From Odobenus rosmarus divergens (lineage: Eukaryota > Chordata > Mammalia > Carnivora > Odobenidae), in the NCBI RefSeq assembly GCF_000321225.1, contig NW_004450663.1:1164596-1228595 (forward strand): a stretch of 64,000 bases of DNA, written 5' to 3'. Under the pieces are notes generated by a model. The model saw nothing but the letters and a program-made list of their open reading frames with translations, had not been told where the DNA came from and searched no databases. Positions within the stretch are counted from its first letter, which is position 1. Each line of letters begins with the position of its first letter. The position numbers were made by a program, and so were the translations under genes. This document shows positions 43,329 to 54,860 of the stretch, piece after piece.

Positions 43329-45431
43329 GCCAATCTTATCATTTCAGTCACTTCAAGAAGCTCAGAACTCCAAGATCAACCTTTCTCCTCTCCATAAGTT
43401 AATATGGGCAATAAAGCAACTATGCCCCACCCCCCACATTCAATGCCCCCTACCCTGCTTTATTTTTCTTTTTCCAGAGCATTCTTCACCATTTTATCTT
43501 TTTTTATATTTTGTTTATCTATTTATTTGTCTGTACAGTCTATCACTGCAATGTTTTTTTTGGTCTATTTTGTTTGAAGCTATGTTTCAAGTATTTATAA
43601 AAGTAACTGGCAAGAGTCAAAGCTCTATATGTTATATTGACTGAATAAACAAATGAATTAATGAATATATAAATGAGATGCTCATATATTTATATATGCT
43701 CATTCATTCACATAGAGCCTGCTTCCAGAGTAATGTTGGAGGTAGGGAAGAGTGATATTTTTCCCCAAAGGAAAATCAAGGTATTGTTTTGCCAGGAAAA
43801 AGTTTTGTTTAGCAAATATGAAATAGCAGATACTCTCTGCAATAACTTGTGGATATGTTGTACATTAAATAAGAAACGTTTTTATAAAATATCTAATTCA
43901 ATGTTTCCAAAAGTAAGAACAGTAGAACATCCCTTCTACAAAAACCTAACGTAGTTATGGAAGAAAAATATCTCTGGGTCAATAATTTTGAGTAACTCCC
44001 ACTCTATATTAAAATAACACTAAAAGGATTTTTTTTTTACTGCAGAATACCTCTGAGCATTTGGTACACTAATGTAAATATAGATCTCCCTAGGGGCGTT
44101 AAAGCAAGAAATAATTTGTGAATATATTTTAACATACATTGTGTGTGTGGACACACACTTTATATATAGTATGTTGCTGTTTATATATATTTTACATGTA
44201 ATTCTTATGTACTAAGAATCTTTTTGAGATTGGCTAACCATGCAGACATTCATTTCTTTATATCTTTATACCTCTATATTCCATCTAGAGTTGGGGATGA
44301 TATTGGATTAAAATGCATGCCCAGTAAACTAACAAGCCAAACTTTTAAGTTAGGAGTCAGACAAATTTCATTCTTCCTATCCTTATACATACACACTTAC
44401 ATAAAAGCATACACGTCTACCCACACGTATATGGATCAAAATTTATGTTAACATATGCTTGGGGGAAATGCTGAAATGTTAAATAATGATTAAAATATTT
44501 CCATTTCAAGGTAATTTTATTTTTCAAAACATACTTAAAGATTCATTTAGCCAATTAAAAAAAAAACAGACTTTTATTATGGAATCCAGTTGTTTATTTA
44601 TAGTCATTAAACCAGACACATGTCAGAGCTCCTTATACTTTTCTACTTAACTCTTTGTCTCAAAGAGACAATCAGGATGTGAATAATATGAGATTATTTC
44701 CAGTTGATTCTGACATGAACAATGTCATAAAAGAACTCTAAGTTTCCTTAGTTAGAGCTTAAACCTAGCTTCTTAGTGGAAGACTAATGTCTCTCTCTAC
44801 AACCCCTGAGAGGGTCTCAGTGCAGTGAAGGTGGTATGTGAGCAGCAGATATAATATACTGATGATTCTCAGCAGGTGCCCTGTCTTATTAGAAGAAATC
44901 ATAAGAGAAAAGAACTCCATGTGATAAAGTTATTTGAGATAGATTATTTAGAATGAGACTAGCAGTGTGATTACTGGACCATTGACTGTAGTCTCCAACA
45001 CAGTTCAAATAATTTCCTCGACTAGCCAAGCGTGCTTTGTAATGACAATCCACTGGAGAGTGGCAGCTCAGAAACTAGACAGTGTGAGTTGCTCGTAGGC
45101 TAAGGCATTGCATTCAAACCAACTGCAATGCCAACACATGTTACTAACCACCACAAGCCCTTCACCTTGCCAAAATTTTGAAGAGTCAATAAAAAATGCA
45201 AATGTTAAAAAAATAAATGCACACACACACATAATGAGGAGGGCACAGAGGCATCTGCACAAAATCCTGCCAAATTGCAGATTATATATAGAGAGAGTAA
45301 TTTTAGTGCAGGGATAGTAGATCATCCATGCAATTTCTAAATATATTAAGGCATGATATTTCTGAAAATATGTACTTTGACGGAAAATCCCAGTATAGAA
45401 CATTTATCTTGTCAGTGAAGTTTCTACACTG
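43329..45431. other. unassigned AT-rich sequence, about 2.1 kb
   Basis: No repeat family recognised. Frames at 43673-43954, 44224-44451 and 45068-45403 lack domains. A (CA)4-5 run lies at 45221-45231. Confidence 0.4.
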
Positions 45432-45706
45432 TTTCTTTTTTTTTTATTAACATATAATATATTATTTGTTTCAGGGGTACAGATCTGTGATTCATCAGTC
45501 TTACACAATTCACAGCACTCACCATAGCACATACCCTCCCCAATGTCCATCACCCAGCTACCCCTTCCCTCCCACCCCCCACCACTCCAGCAACCCTCAG
45601 TTTGTTTCCTGAGATTAAGAGTCTCTTATGGTTTGTCTCCCTCTCTGGTTTCATCTTGTTTCCTTTTTCCCTCCCTTCCCCTATGATCCTCTGTCTTGTT
45701 TCTCTA
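45432..45706 (-). mobile_element. 5'-truncated L1 LINE (3' UTR only)
   Basis: Reverse single-module L1 3' UTR: T-run, TTATTTGTTTCAGGGGTACA, CAATGTCCATCACCCAGCTA, AACCCTCAGTTTGTTTCCTG, ending near TCTTGTTTCTCTAATATG. About 270 bp. A possible TGTTTCT duplication is also L1 sequence, so the TSD is undecided. Confidence 0.88.
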
Positions 45707-46047
45707 ATATGTAGGGCTCCCTGCCAAAGGTTCATGTGAGGTTGATATAAGATAATGAATCTGAGGAAGCACGTAGGTAAACTTTCAAATACTATGTAAA
45801 AGTAAAGTATTTGCCAATTTGTATGACCTGCCTCTCTACTTATCTCTTCTGTCCCACTCTCCTACATGTCAAAACAGCCCAATATTCTACAACAAAATTT
45901 AAAAGGTAAAACTGATCAGAAAAAAGGAGCTGAAAAAGACACTGGGGTTCATCTAATTCCCTTGTGCACACACACACACACACAATCTCTTGAATTCCAT
46001 TTATGATACCCATTCATTGATTAGACAAATATACCTCAGGCATTGAG
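45707..46047. other. unassigned; short (CA)n
   Basis: (CA)8-9 at 45967-45983; otherwise nothing recognised. Confidence 0.4.
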
Positions 46048-46272
46048 ATGTAAGCCTGGCGGGGCACCTGGGGGCTCAGATGGTTAAGCGTCTGCCTTCG
46101 GCTCAGGTCATGATCTCCAGATCCTGGGATCGAGCCCCATGTCGGGCTCCCAGCTCAACGGGGAGTCTGCTTCTCCCTCTTCCTCTGCCTCTCCCCCTGC
46201 TTGTGCTCTGTCTCTGTCTCTCTCTCAAATAAATAAAAATCTTAAAAAAAAAAAAAGAAATGTAAGCCTGGC
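46048..46272 (+). mobile_element. SINEC with target-site duplication
   Basis: ATGTAAGCCTGGC flanks both ends (46048-46060, 46260-46272, perfect). It has the SINE head GGGGCACCTGGGGGCTCAGA, B-box-like GGATCGAGCCC, a CT-rich body and AAATAAATAAAAATCTT plus poly-A. The frame at 46139-46348 is SINE sequence. Confidence 0.94.
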
Positions 46273-46838
46273 ACTAGACTTCTACAAAGTAAACATTGTA
46301 ATTTTCATTTTACAGATATGTCTAGTGAGGCTTAGAGAGATTAGGTAATTTGCTGATTGGACATTGTGTGATCAGTGAAAGACTTGACACAGGACTCAGA
46401 CATACGTCCTCTGACTACTATACCTTGTTACCATGAGGTGGGGGATCATTCCAGGGGTTGATTAATAGGAGTGCAAGGAAGATCACACTGGGCAAGGAAT
46501 CCATCATACACTGCCAGATATTTCATTCAGTACAAGTGTAACATGCCAATGTAATTTTGCCTTCCCTTTCCTGTCAAACCCTCAATTTGCAACATCCCTT
46601 CTTGTAATATAACTGTTTCACAAAGCTTTCCTTGATTTATCCCCTCCTTCACAAAATCTATAACTTTTTAAATCTTTATTCATATTTATCCCTACTTCTC
46701 TCAAAATTCTTCTGTCTTTATATCTCGGATTGTATATTTTTCCTGTGTTAGAACTTAAATTTTTTAAGGCAAGGACCATGTCACATTTGTCATTCAATCA
46801 TGACCGCTTTCTTGGACTGAGCAAACAACCAGTTTTAC
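46273..46838. other. unassigned sequence
   Basis: An AGATATGTCTAGTGAGGCTTAGAGAG segment at 46314 could be a MIR trace. Nothing else is recognised. Confidence 0.35.
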
Positions 46839-46966
46839 AGGAAGGAAGGAAGGAAAGGAAAGGAGAGGAGAGGAGAGGAAAGGCAAGGAAGGAAAGGAAG
46901 GAAAGGAAAGCAAGGAAAGGGAGGAACGGAGGGAGGGATGAAGGAAGGAAAGGAAAGGAGGAAGGC
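46839..46966. repeat. polypurine tract, GGAA/GGAGA repeats
   Basis: About 128 bases of nearly pure purine on the + strand built from GGAAGGAA, GGAAA and GGAGA units, broken only by isolated C and T. Mirror symmetry makes triplex (H-DNA) formation possible. The charged frames on both strands here are compositional. Confidence 0.92.
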
Positions 46967-47389
46967 GCCATGGATTTAGCTACTTGAGCCATTCTATATG
47001 TCATCCCTCAACCATCTTTCCACATCATCCAGCCAACCATCCCTCCATCTTTCTAGTTAATTGTACATACCTACATTCATTCATTCAAAATTTTAAAAAA
47101 ATCAAGAATATGCCATATTGGAAGCTGGAGTACGATTAGCCACTGATAAAACCCTCATAAATAAACTTTGTACAGCATTCCAGGTCATTGTGATTCCCCT
47201 GGTTTCTTTGGACAAACAATACCATTTATTATTTCAGCACATGTTCGTCAATCACAAGCTGGCTTATAATGCCTCCTGTCTTGTTGAATTAAACTATTCT
47301 TTTAACACTTCACTGTTTAATCTTAATGCATGAATGTCTTATCTCTAGGTCAGGAATGTCAGTCCCCAAGCTTTGAGCTTTGCTTAGAA
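46967..47389. other. unassigned sequence
   Basis: Nothing recognised beyond the short AT-rich patches. Confidence 0.4.
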
Positions 47390-47600
47390 TCTGGAGTGAG
47401 ATAGACTCCAAGCTCTGTCATGTAATAATGTGCCAACTGGGGCAAATTTCTTAAGCAATCCAAAGATGAAATACATAAAAGATAGAAAGGATAATGATAT
47501 TTTCTCATCATACATTGTAAGTGTTAATTGAAATACAGAGAGCAAAATTAATATCATTTAGAATATCTAGTAGGTGCTTGAAGATGACTCCTGCCTTTAT
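47390..47600 (-). repeat. MIR SINE fragment
   Basis: Reverse MIR order: ATCTGGAGTGAGATAGACTC, CCAACTGGGGCAAATTTCTT, TTAATTGAAATACAG, TAGTAGGTGCTTGAAGATG. Confidence 0.55.
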
Positions 47601-47655
47601 TATTATAACTAATCCCATTATCATGCACTTGATTTATCCAAAAGACCAAAATATG

Positions 47656-47889
47656 ATAGTTTGCTTTTATTGTTTTATTTTTTTTTAAGATTTTATTTAT
47701 TTATTTGACAGAGAGAGACACAGCGAGAGAGGGAACACAAGCAGGGGGAATGGGAGAGGGAGAAGCAGGCTTCCCGTGGAGCAGGGTGCCTGACCCGGGG
47801 TTTGATCCCAGGACCTTGGGATCATGACCTGAGCTGAAGGCAGACGCTTAACGACTGAGCCACTCAGGCACCCAATAGTTTGCTTTTAT
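47656..47889 (-). mobile_element. SINEC with 15-bp perfect target-site duplication
   Basis: ATAGTTTGCTTTTAT flanks both ends (47656-47670 and 47875-47889). Reverse SINEC with T-rich tail, GACAGAGAGAGACACAGCGA, CAAGCAGGGGGAATGGGAGA, and GAGCCACTCAGGCACCCA at the 5' end. It is the same subtype as the copy at 61485. Confidence 0.95.
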
Positions 47890-48949
47890 ACTCTTCTCAT
47901 GGACTAGCCAGTGTATGCATTGAGTAAGTGTCCAATACACATGTGTTGACTGAGTCAGATAATGTCCAGTATGAGATGTAATGGCTGGTGTACTTTTACA
48001 AGACCAATTAGGAAGCAAAAAGAGGGACATGTCTCAAAGCTGTAACAGAAAAAGTAGCAAAACTTACAGAGACTGCCTAAAAATTTTGGTCATTTGGAAA
48101 AAAAAAAATGAAAAAGTAAAGAAACCTACTCAGGCTAGCTCAAGAAAGTAGAAAAGTAATTAAAAGAACCAGCAGACATCAGAATAATCAAACATGGGTT
48201 GGCTGCACCAGAACATAGATTATAGCAAGAGAATATCAAAGAATGTTCTCTCTCTCTTCTCCTCCCCTCTCATGCTCATAGAAAATGTAGCAGATTACAG
48301 ACAATTAGAAGAGGTTTCTAAATTACTTCCTAATTCTTAGACTTTTGGGTAATCTACATCATAATTTGGAGTTTTTTGGTGTGGGAACACCATATCTGTG
48401 TCATAACAGCATACTTTCCTGATATTCACCTGAAGAAGTGAAATTCAAATGATTTTTAAAATGGCTAGTGTCTTATATCATTTTAACCTCAGGAAAAATC
48501 AACTATTATAGAATCTTAACCTTTGTTAATTATTTGTTCCTCATTTTCTTATGTGAGCTTCCTCTTAACATATGTGACAAAATGTACACAATTAGAAAGT
48601 AAAAATTGCAAAGAGAAACAAATGATAAAATACCAGCTGTTATAATCAACATTAAGCAGCTCTCGTGATGGAATCACTGATAGGAAAATGTTATCACAGT
48701 TGTGGGTCCTAATTAATCTGAGGGATGGGAATATGAACATGAGTTACTATTAAGTGCACAAGGTGGGAAAGAAAGTTTATCTGTCTCAAAATAAATAATA
48801 GGACCCACAAGTATAGAAGGTATGCCGTTCTTAACATTTTTTCAGTCCATAAAATATTTCAAGTCCTCAGTAAATGACATCTAATGCGGAGTTCCCTATG
48901 CTGCTTTCCAATTTTTCAATAATTCTATTTATTATAGCATTACTGTCTC
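47890..48949. other. unassigned sequence
   Basis: AT-rich, no element recognised. A short CT run lies at 48248-48263. Confidence 0.4.
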
Positions 48950-49050
48950 TTGCATTTCTATGGTTCTTTACAATTTGCAAACTTTCTTTACATGGTTATT
49001 TCATTTAATCCTCACAATACCCTGTGTGGATAGTAAGGCAAGATGACAGT
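48950..49050 (+). repeat. MIR-family fragment (MIR/MIR3 type)
   Basis: TTCTTTACAATTTGCAAACT, TTATTTCATTTAATCCTCAC and AATACCCTGTGTGGATAG follow the MIR 5' half. Confidence 0.6.
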
Positions 49051-49089
49051 CATGAGAGATGCTTATGGGTTTTCTGGCTCTTTCTTTCC

Positions 49090-49432
49090 TTCTAGGCACA
49101 GGGCAGTGTTGCATTTCTATGTCCACTTGAAGTTCAGTGAGATCCTATGATTACTTTTGTCCAATGAACCAAGAAGGGAAGTGTCACTTTGAGGCCATGC
49201 CATGCCTCTCTACATTCTCCTTTCCTTCTGGCTAGTGACTGGTAATGTTCAAGACAGTAGCTGCTATCAGCCAGGGATTCTGAGAAAATGCAGTGATGGG
49301 CTCCATCACCATGTGTACCACGATAGACATGCAGAGTGAGCAAGAGATACACATTTATCATTGTAAGTCACTAAGACTTTGGGATCATTTGTTATTATGG
49401 TATGACTGGTCTTTTCTGACTGATACAGAAGG
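49090..49432. repeat. old LTR-like or MER-type repeat, family unresolved
   Basis: The right end, TAAGTCACTAAGACTTTGGG, then ATCATTTGTTATTATGGTAT, then TTTTCTGACTGATACAGAAG, looks like the terminus of a dispersed mammalian repeat. I cannot name it. Confidence 0.4.
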
Positions 49433-50199
49433 TATTATTTCCCCCTGGTTTAAAAAACTAGTTTTCTAATGCTTACAGAAGTGGCTTGCTCACAAACACA
49501 AGGCTAGAGTCATTTGAATTAACATTATTTCTTCTACTACATTAAGCAAAATATGAAAAAAGTAAAAAATATTAGGTACTGAAATAAAGTGAATTTTTAT
49601 TTGATATTATCATCATATGTATTGTTTTCTAAACGTTTTGCATTAAATGTGGCTTTAGGAAGAGAAGAGATATATGCAGCATAGAAATCTTTGTGTTACT
49701 ACCTAATTTTCTTCTCTTCAGTCAGAGTTAAAATATTTCTGTGACCTTATTAATTCTGCCATCTATGAAAAAAGCTGGAAGAATGTCACATGCTTTTTGA
49801 CTGCAAGGTGATAATAATGCACTGGATGTGCACACAGTTCCTAAAACTACTTCTAGGCTGCCTCCAATGTTGCCTTCTTAAGGTTCTCAACAACACAAAT
49901 TCAAGATGATCAAAATTAGATTCCTGTATCAGCATATTACATTAATCAATACAAGAAATCTATCCTGAATAATATTATACAGAACATAATAATGAGTAAA
50001 TATCGTGCACTTTATCTATCTATACAACCTCACAGGTGACAAAACCTTCCATATGAGTTGTTTTCAGATAACTAGAAATTTTGTACATATTTTGCCATTT
50101 TGTACAAATTTGTACATATTTTGCCACTTAAATGGTAGTCTTTCTTAAATGGACCATGCACCTTCTCAGCCTCCTAACATAGAGTGGAAAGAATAGGAA
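49433..50199. other. unassigned AT-rich sequence
   Basis: No element recognised. A short direct repeat TTTTGTACATATTTTGCCA / TTTGTACATATTTTGCCA lies at 50080-50125. Confidence 0.4.
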
Positions 50200-50400
50200 G
50201 TATTGCACAGTTATTAAGTATTTGTTAAATATCAGTATTTGAACTTATTCACCTTCACTATAAGTAACATATACTTATGATCTTTTTACAGATGAATACA
50301 CAGGCCTCCATGAGAATGAGAAACTTGTTTCAAGTTCCCACAATTCATCAGGGATGCAGCAGGAGAATAAACACAGGGAATCTTAGGTGAAGGTCGGTCC
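50200..50400 (+). repeat. MIR SINE fragment
   Basis: TTATTAAGTATTTGTTAAAT, CTTTTTACAGATGAATACAC, GAGAAACTTGTTTCAAGTTC in MIR + order. Confidence 0.5.
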
Positions 50401-50479
50401 CAGCTGCTCTTTGCTGCTATGCTCTGCGGCTTCCCTCTCCTCACAGTTTAGTGCATCATCACCAATATAGTAATATTAG

Positions 50480-50560
50480 AATTAGGATTGATCTTAAAGG
50501 CTGTCATATTCAACTGTCTCAATTTACAGATTAGGAAACTTAAGTGAAAGTAGGTGAAAC
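50480..50560 (+). repeat. possible MIR3-type fragment
   Basis: TCAATTTACAGATTAGGAAA with surrounding decayed sequence. Confidence 0.4.
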
Positions 50561-51519
50561 ATGTGATCATGAGCCTAATGATGACAACATTCAGATAATG
50601 CAATAAAGGTATGAAATTTCAATCAGAGAAGCAGTTTCCAGTCTGTGCATTCCAAATATGAAGGACAATTAATACAAGAATTTAGACGTTCAAACACAGC
50701 TCTTAGGGCTGGGGAGCAAAAGTCAGGGGATGGATCCACTGTTGTCAATCTCAGCCTGTTCCACCAAAAGTTGAGGACTGGGGGATTTCTCACAGGCTGA
50801 CCTGGAAGTCCCCGAGAATCACAAAAACTTGGAAGGAGGGGCATAGAGCCTGCAGTGTCTCTTCTGTGGTATCAGATTGGCAACAGACCCTACAGCCCCA
50901 TGAGGTTGCTGATCCGTTGTCTGGTGCTCCCTCAACTATGCTGAGCCATGGTCCAGATTTTCTGGCTAGGCCAGCATGCTGAAAGCGGGCCAGCTATATG
51001 ATGATATGTCAGTATGAATAAAATTAGTATTTCAAAATGATTCCATTTATAAAATAGAAAAGCAGGAAAAATGTGTCTATTCTGTTCATAATCAGAATCT
51101 GGTGATTTTTAGCGGGGGTGAGGGGAGGTAACTGGAAAACCAAGGAAGCTTCTGGGGTCCTGGCAATGTTGTGCTTGTTTAACACATGAGTGTTCAATTT
51201 GGGAAAATGTGTCAGTTTGTACAGTTGCTGAGTATATACTTCTTTTTAAGTATGAATGTCATCATACATCAACAATGTGTTCTTTTAAAAATAAGACAAG
51301 TATCAATTAGCATGGGTTGATTATTCATGTTGACATTTGCAAATCTTTGCATAAGAAGTGGCCAGTGTGTGGATAGCTCTGGCTGCCCACAAGGACCACA
51401 GAAAAATACTTTGTGGTGTGCGACACAAAGTTTAGTATGCAGGCCAAACAACTTGATTTCCAAATGTGACTTCACTCTTATTTTCTGAGAATGAGTGGGT
51501 GCAATGTAGTGAATATGCA
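50561..51519. other. unassigned sequence
   Basis: No repeat recognised. Reverse frames at 50623-50844 and 51269-51604 lack domains. Confidence 0.4.
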
Positions 51520-51725
51520 GGTGGGCTCTGGGTGTGAGACTGCTCAGGCCTGATTCAAAGTCCTGAATATGTGTTCTTGAACAATGACTACATCCACTCC
51601 TCAATTAATCCTCAGTTGCCCCATGGTCGATTAGGCCATGAAAGAATCAAGTGAGATAATGTGTCAGAGGAGTTTGGCAAAGTGACCAACACTTAGCAAG
51701 TATGTAATAACTGATAGCTCTTCAT
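51520..51725 (-). repeat. MIR SINE fragment
   Basis: Reverse MIR order: GCTCAGGCCTGATTCAAAGT, ATCCTCAGTTGCCCCATGG, AATCAAGTGAGATAATGTGT, ACTTAGCAAGTATGTAATAA. Confidence 0.6.
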
Positions 51726-52003
51726 GCTTCTAAGAGAGAAGAGCTCCCAGTCTCAGTTTACTCATCTGAACATTTAAAATATTAGTACCTTGCTGGATCC
51801 ATGTAAGAAATTCAAAGAATTCACATAGAACAAATGGCCTATTGACATTTACAGAAGCAGGAATGTAAGTATCCATTCAGTTTATATGTATAATGAGGAT
51901 ATATATATATATGAGTTTCTAAAGAATGTCATCTCTTGGATCTTCAAATATAGAGTTTGGGGAGATAGATATATCAAGGATGTAGAAATAGATTTTAAAT
52001 GTT
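51726..52003. other. unassigned; short (TA)n
   Basis: (TA)7 at 51899-51912; otherwise unremarkable. Confidence 0.4.
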
Positions 52004-52918
52004 TTTTTTTTTTAATTAACGTATAATGCATTATTTGTTTCAGGGGTACAGATCTGTGATTCATCAGTCTTACACAATTCACAGCGCTCACAATAGTACC
52101 TATCCTCCCCAATGTCCATCACCCAGTCACCCCATCCCTCCCACCTCCCTCCCCTCCAGCAATCCTCAGTTTATTTCCTATGATTAAAAGTCTCTATGGT
52201 TTGTCTCCCTCTCTGACTTCATCTTGTTTTATTTTTCCTCTCTTCCCCTATCATCCTCTGTCTTATTTCTCAACTTCCACATATCAGTGAGATCATATGA
52301 TACTTGTCTTTCTCTGATTGACTTATCTCGCTTAACATAATACCCTCTGGTTCCAACCACATTGTTGCAAATGGCAAGATTTCATTTTTGACGCCTGCAT
52401 AATATTCCATTGTATATACATACCACTCTTCTTTATCCATTCATCTGTTGATGGACATCTTGGCTCTTTCCATAGTTTGGCTATCGTGGACATTGCTGCT
52501 ATAAACATCGGGGTGCACGTACCCCTTCGGATCCCTATATTTGTATCTTTGGGCTAAATACCCAGTAGTGAAATTGCTGGGTCGTAGGCTAGCTCTATTT
52601 TCAACTTTTTGAGGAACCTCCACACTGTGTGCCAGAGTAGTTGCACCAGCTTGCACTCCCACCAACAGTGTAGGAGGGTGCCCCTTTCTCCACATCCCCG
52701 CCAACATCTGTCATTTCCTGACTTGTTAATTTTAGCCATTCTGACTGGTGTGAGGTGGTATCTCATTGAGGTTTTGATTTGGATTTCCCTGATGCCAAGG
52801 GATGTTGAGCACTTTTTCATGTGTCTGTTGGCCATTTGGATGTCTTCTTTGGAGAAATGTCTGTTCATGTCTTCTGCCCATTTCTTGATTGGATTATTTG
52901 TTCTTTGGGTGTTAAATT
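52004..52918 (-). mobile_element. 5'-truncated L1 LINE
   Basis: Reverse L1 of ~0.9 kb: T-run, single-module 3' UTR, ORF2 C-terminal third. The reverse open piece 52554-52868 (104 codons) carries HCWWECK and YDPAI motifs of the ORF2 end. Similarity to the full-length L1 stops at about GGGTGTT near 52914. A TTAAAT repeat near both ends is too short to call a TSD. Confidence 0.9.
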
Positions 52919-53069
52919 TCTTATCTTGACCTCATATATTCCAAAAATTTAATACTATATTTACAGAAATGTCAGTGTAGGGATTTAATATAGTCTAACC
53001 ATATTATATTCTGACAAGGGCAAAGCTTATGAAATGAAGAAACAGGAGGTCCCTATATCCCTTAGATAG
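52919..53069. other. unassigned sequence
   Basis: Nothing recognised. Confidence 0.4.
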
Positions 53070-53480
53070 TTTTTCTCAACCCATTTTACTTTGAATCTAT
53101 TTCAACAGATGTTCATCGAGCTTCCCTAATACGTTAGGCCCCACACTGGCCTCTGGGAATTCAGAAGGAAAAAAAAACAAGGTCTTTGCCTTCCAGCCCT
53201 TGCAGATTCTTGCAGACAGCTTGTCACAAGCAAATAATCAAAAGTCAACGTGATTGTGCTTAAACTGCGGTTATGTTGAAAACACCTCAGGACAGTAGAC
53301 TATCACCTCCCTATAGAGTCAGGGATGGTTTCCCAGAGATAAAATTTGACCTGGGTCTTAAATGTTAAGCTGGCATTTCCTAAGTAGAAAGGGGAGGAAG
53401 CTTCCCAGAGAGAAATAATAGATTCAAGAAAGTACTCACGTTCTGTGGGTGATCATAGAGGTAAGAGATGAGACTAGAAA
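53070..53480 (-). repeat. L2 LINE fragment
   Basis: Reverse L2: CAGATGTTCATCGAGCTTCC, ACACTGGCCTCTGGGAATTC, CAAGGTCTTTGCCTTCCAGC, AGGGATGGTTTCCCAGAGAT, TTTGACCTGGGTCTTAAATG. Confidence 0.7.
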
Positions 53481-53674
53481 GACACTATTTTAACCAGATG
53501 ATGAAGGAATTTTGACTCACATTTACCTTCAATCATCTAGAAAACATTCACACAATTTCAGAAACTTTCTGTTCTTGCTATTTTCTTCTGTGTGATTATC
53601 CCCAACTAACAAAACACAATTTTACTTAAAAAAAAATTCTCACTTATTGTCTATCTGCTTCTATAAAATTAAAA
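53481..53674. other. unassigned sequence
   Basis: Nothing recognised. Confidence 0.4.
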
Positions 53675-53790
53675 TTCCATGAAGGGAGGGAGTTTTGTCT
53701 TTTTTTGTATCTAGTTCTACTACATTTTAGTGCCTGAAATGGGGTTTGCCCCGTTGCTGGTTCTTAATCAATATATATTAAGTGTCCAGA
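53675..53790 (+). repeat. L2 LINE 3' end
   Basis: TCCATGAAGGGAGGGAGTTT, TTTTTGTATCTAGTTCTACT, and TTCTTAATCAATATATATTA follow the L2 terminus. Confidence 0.6.
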
Positions 53791-53799
53791 TGAGTTTTT

Positions 53800-53990
53800 T
53801 TGAGTTTTTGAGATCTTTTTATTTATCAAACATGGGGTTCTAGTTTCTGGGGATACACATATGCTTATGACCCTGTGGCTGCCCTCCAGAAGCATAAATT
53901 TTAGCAAACGGACAGGCATGCAAACAGAAAGTACTGATATAAATATGATAGGGGCTATAAGAGTGAATTAAATAAAATGTTATGAGTCAC
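53800..53990 (-). repeat. L2 LINE 3' end, opposite orientation
   Basis: Reverse L2: GTTTCTGGGGATACACATAT, CTGTGGCTGCCCTCCAGAAG, AGTACTGATATAAATATGAT, with AGGGGCTATAAGAG at the end. It forms an inverted pair with the preceding L2 end. Confidence 0.6.
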
Positions 53991-54860
53991 TACTATACTG
54001 AGAATTTTAAAACAACTTCAAATCTATTTAAAGATATTTAAACCTGTTAGGAAAAGGCAAGACACAGACACTTCTAAGCAGTAAGCAGAGATTTGAGTTT
54101 TTAATTACAAAGCTATTGAGATAATGGTTCACAGACTAGGACCAGTCCCCAGCGAGGTTAGTAGAGAAATTGAGAAATGTAGAAACTGCCATAGCAATGC
54201 AGTATATCACGTCCACCAGCCTTGATCAGCAACACCTGCACAGAATGAGCAGGGTTGCTTATGGTGAAGGGGGCCCAGAACTCACTTATGGTGAGACTGG
54301 TTATGCACCGCAGGGCTGGAGATTAAAGAATAAGTAAAGGATTTCTTTAAATGGTCGTTCACCACAGCTCATCTGAAGTGCACAGCTTTAAAAATGATGA
54401 TCCTGGCAGCCTCTTGGCAGTGCTTGGATCAGCGTCATCTCGGCTGAATTCTCCGACACGTGCCCAAAATGCCGCTCTGCTACATTGTTGATTAAAGATA
54501 GATCCGTATGCTTCCGTTCCCAGATGTGCTGGTGTCAGAGCTGCCATTCTGCTGCGAAGACACTTCTAATTTGAGACTTTCCAGTTATCTACCCCAGGAC
54601 ACACTGTGAGTCACTGGCCACGCCAGAGCCAGAGCCCGACCGCGGGGAACCCCTAGCACTTGAAGCCAAGAGATGTGAGTCCAGAGGTGGGCAGCCCCTG
54701 CTGTGCTCACTGTCCACGAATCCTGCCCCAGGGCAAAAGCCAAGGTCACTGGAAGGTGCTCAACAGCCCTATGGGTCCAGGAACAACCACCTCCATACAA
54801 GGCACATTCTGAAATTTTAGGGAGTGCTGTAGGTGCTGAAATGAACATATGCCCAAAGAT
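53991..54860. other. unique sequence with retained CpGs; possible regulatory element
   Basis: No repeat recognised. From 54340 to 54700 CpG dinucleotides are unusually frequent for this window (GGTCGTTC, TCAGCGTCATCTCGGC, CTCCGACACG, GCCGCTCTG, CCGACCGCGG). That is compatible with an unmethylated or constrained element. The reverse frames at 54359-54547 and 54585-54848 have no domain. Confidence 0.35.

Noticed and set aside
45432..45706. TSD of the - strand L1 (TGTTTCT)
   Set aside because: The right-hand copy is ordinary L1 sequence, so the match may be internal.
54359..54848. Reverse frames in CpG-rich DNA as candidate exons
   Set aside because: They are short and unrelated to any family I know. 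CpG content rather than coding signal explains the open frames.
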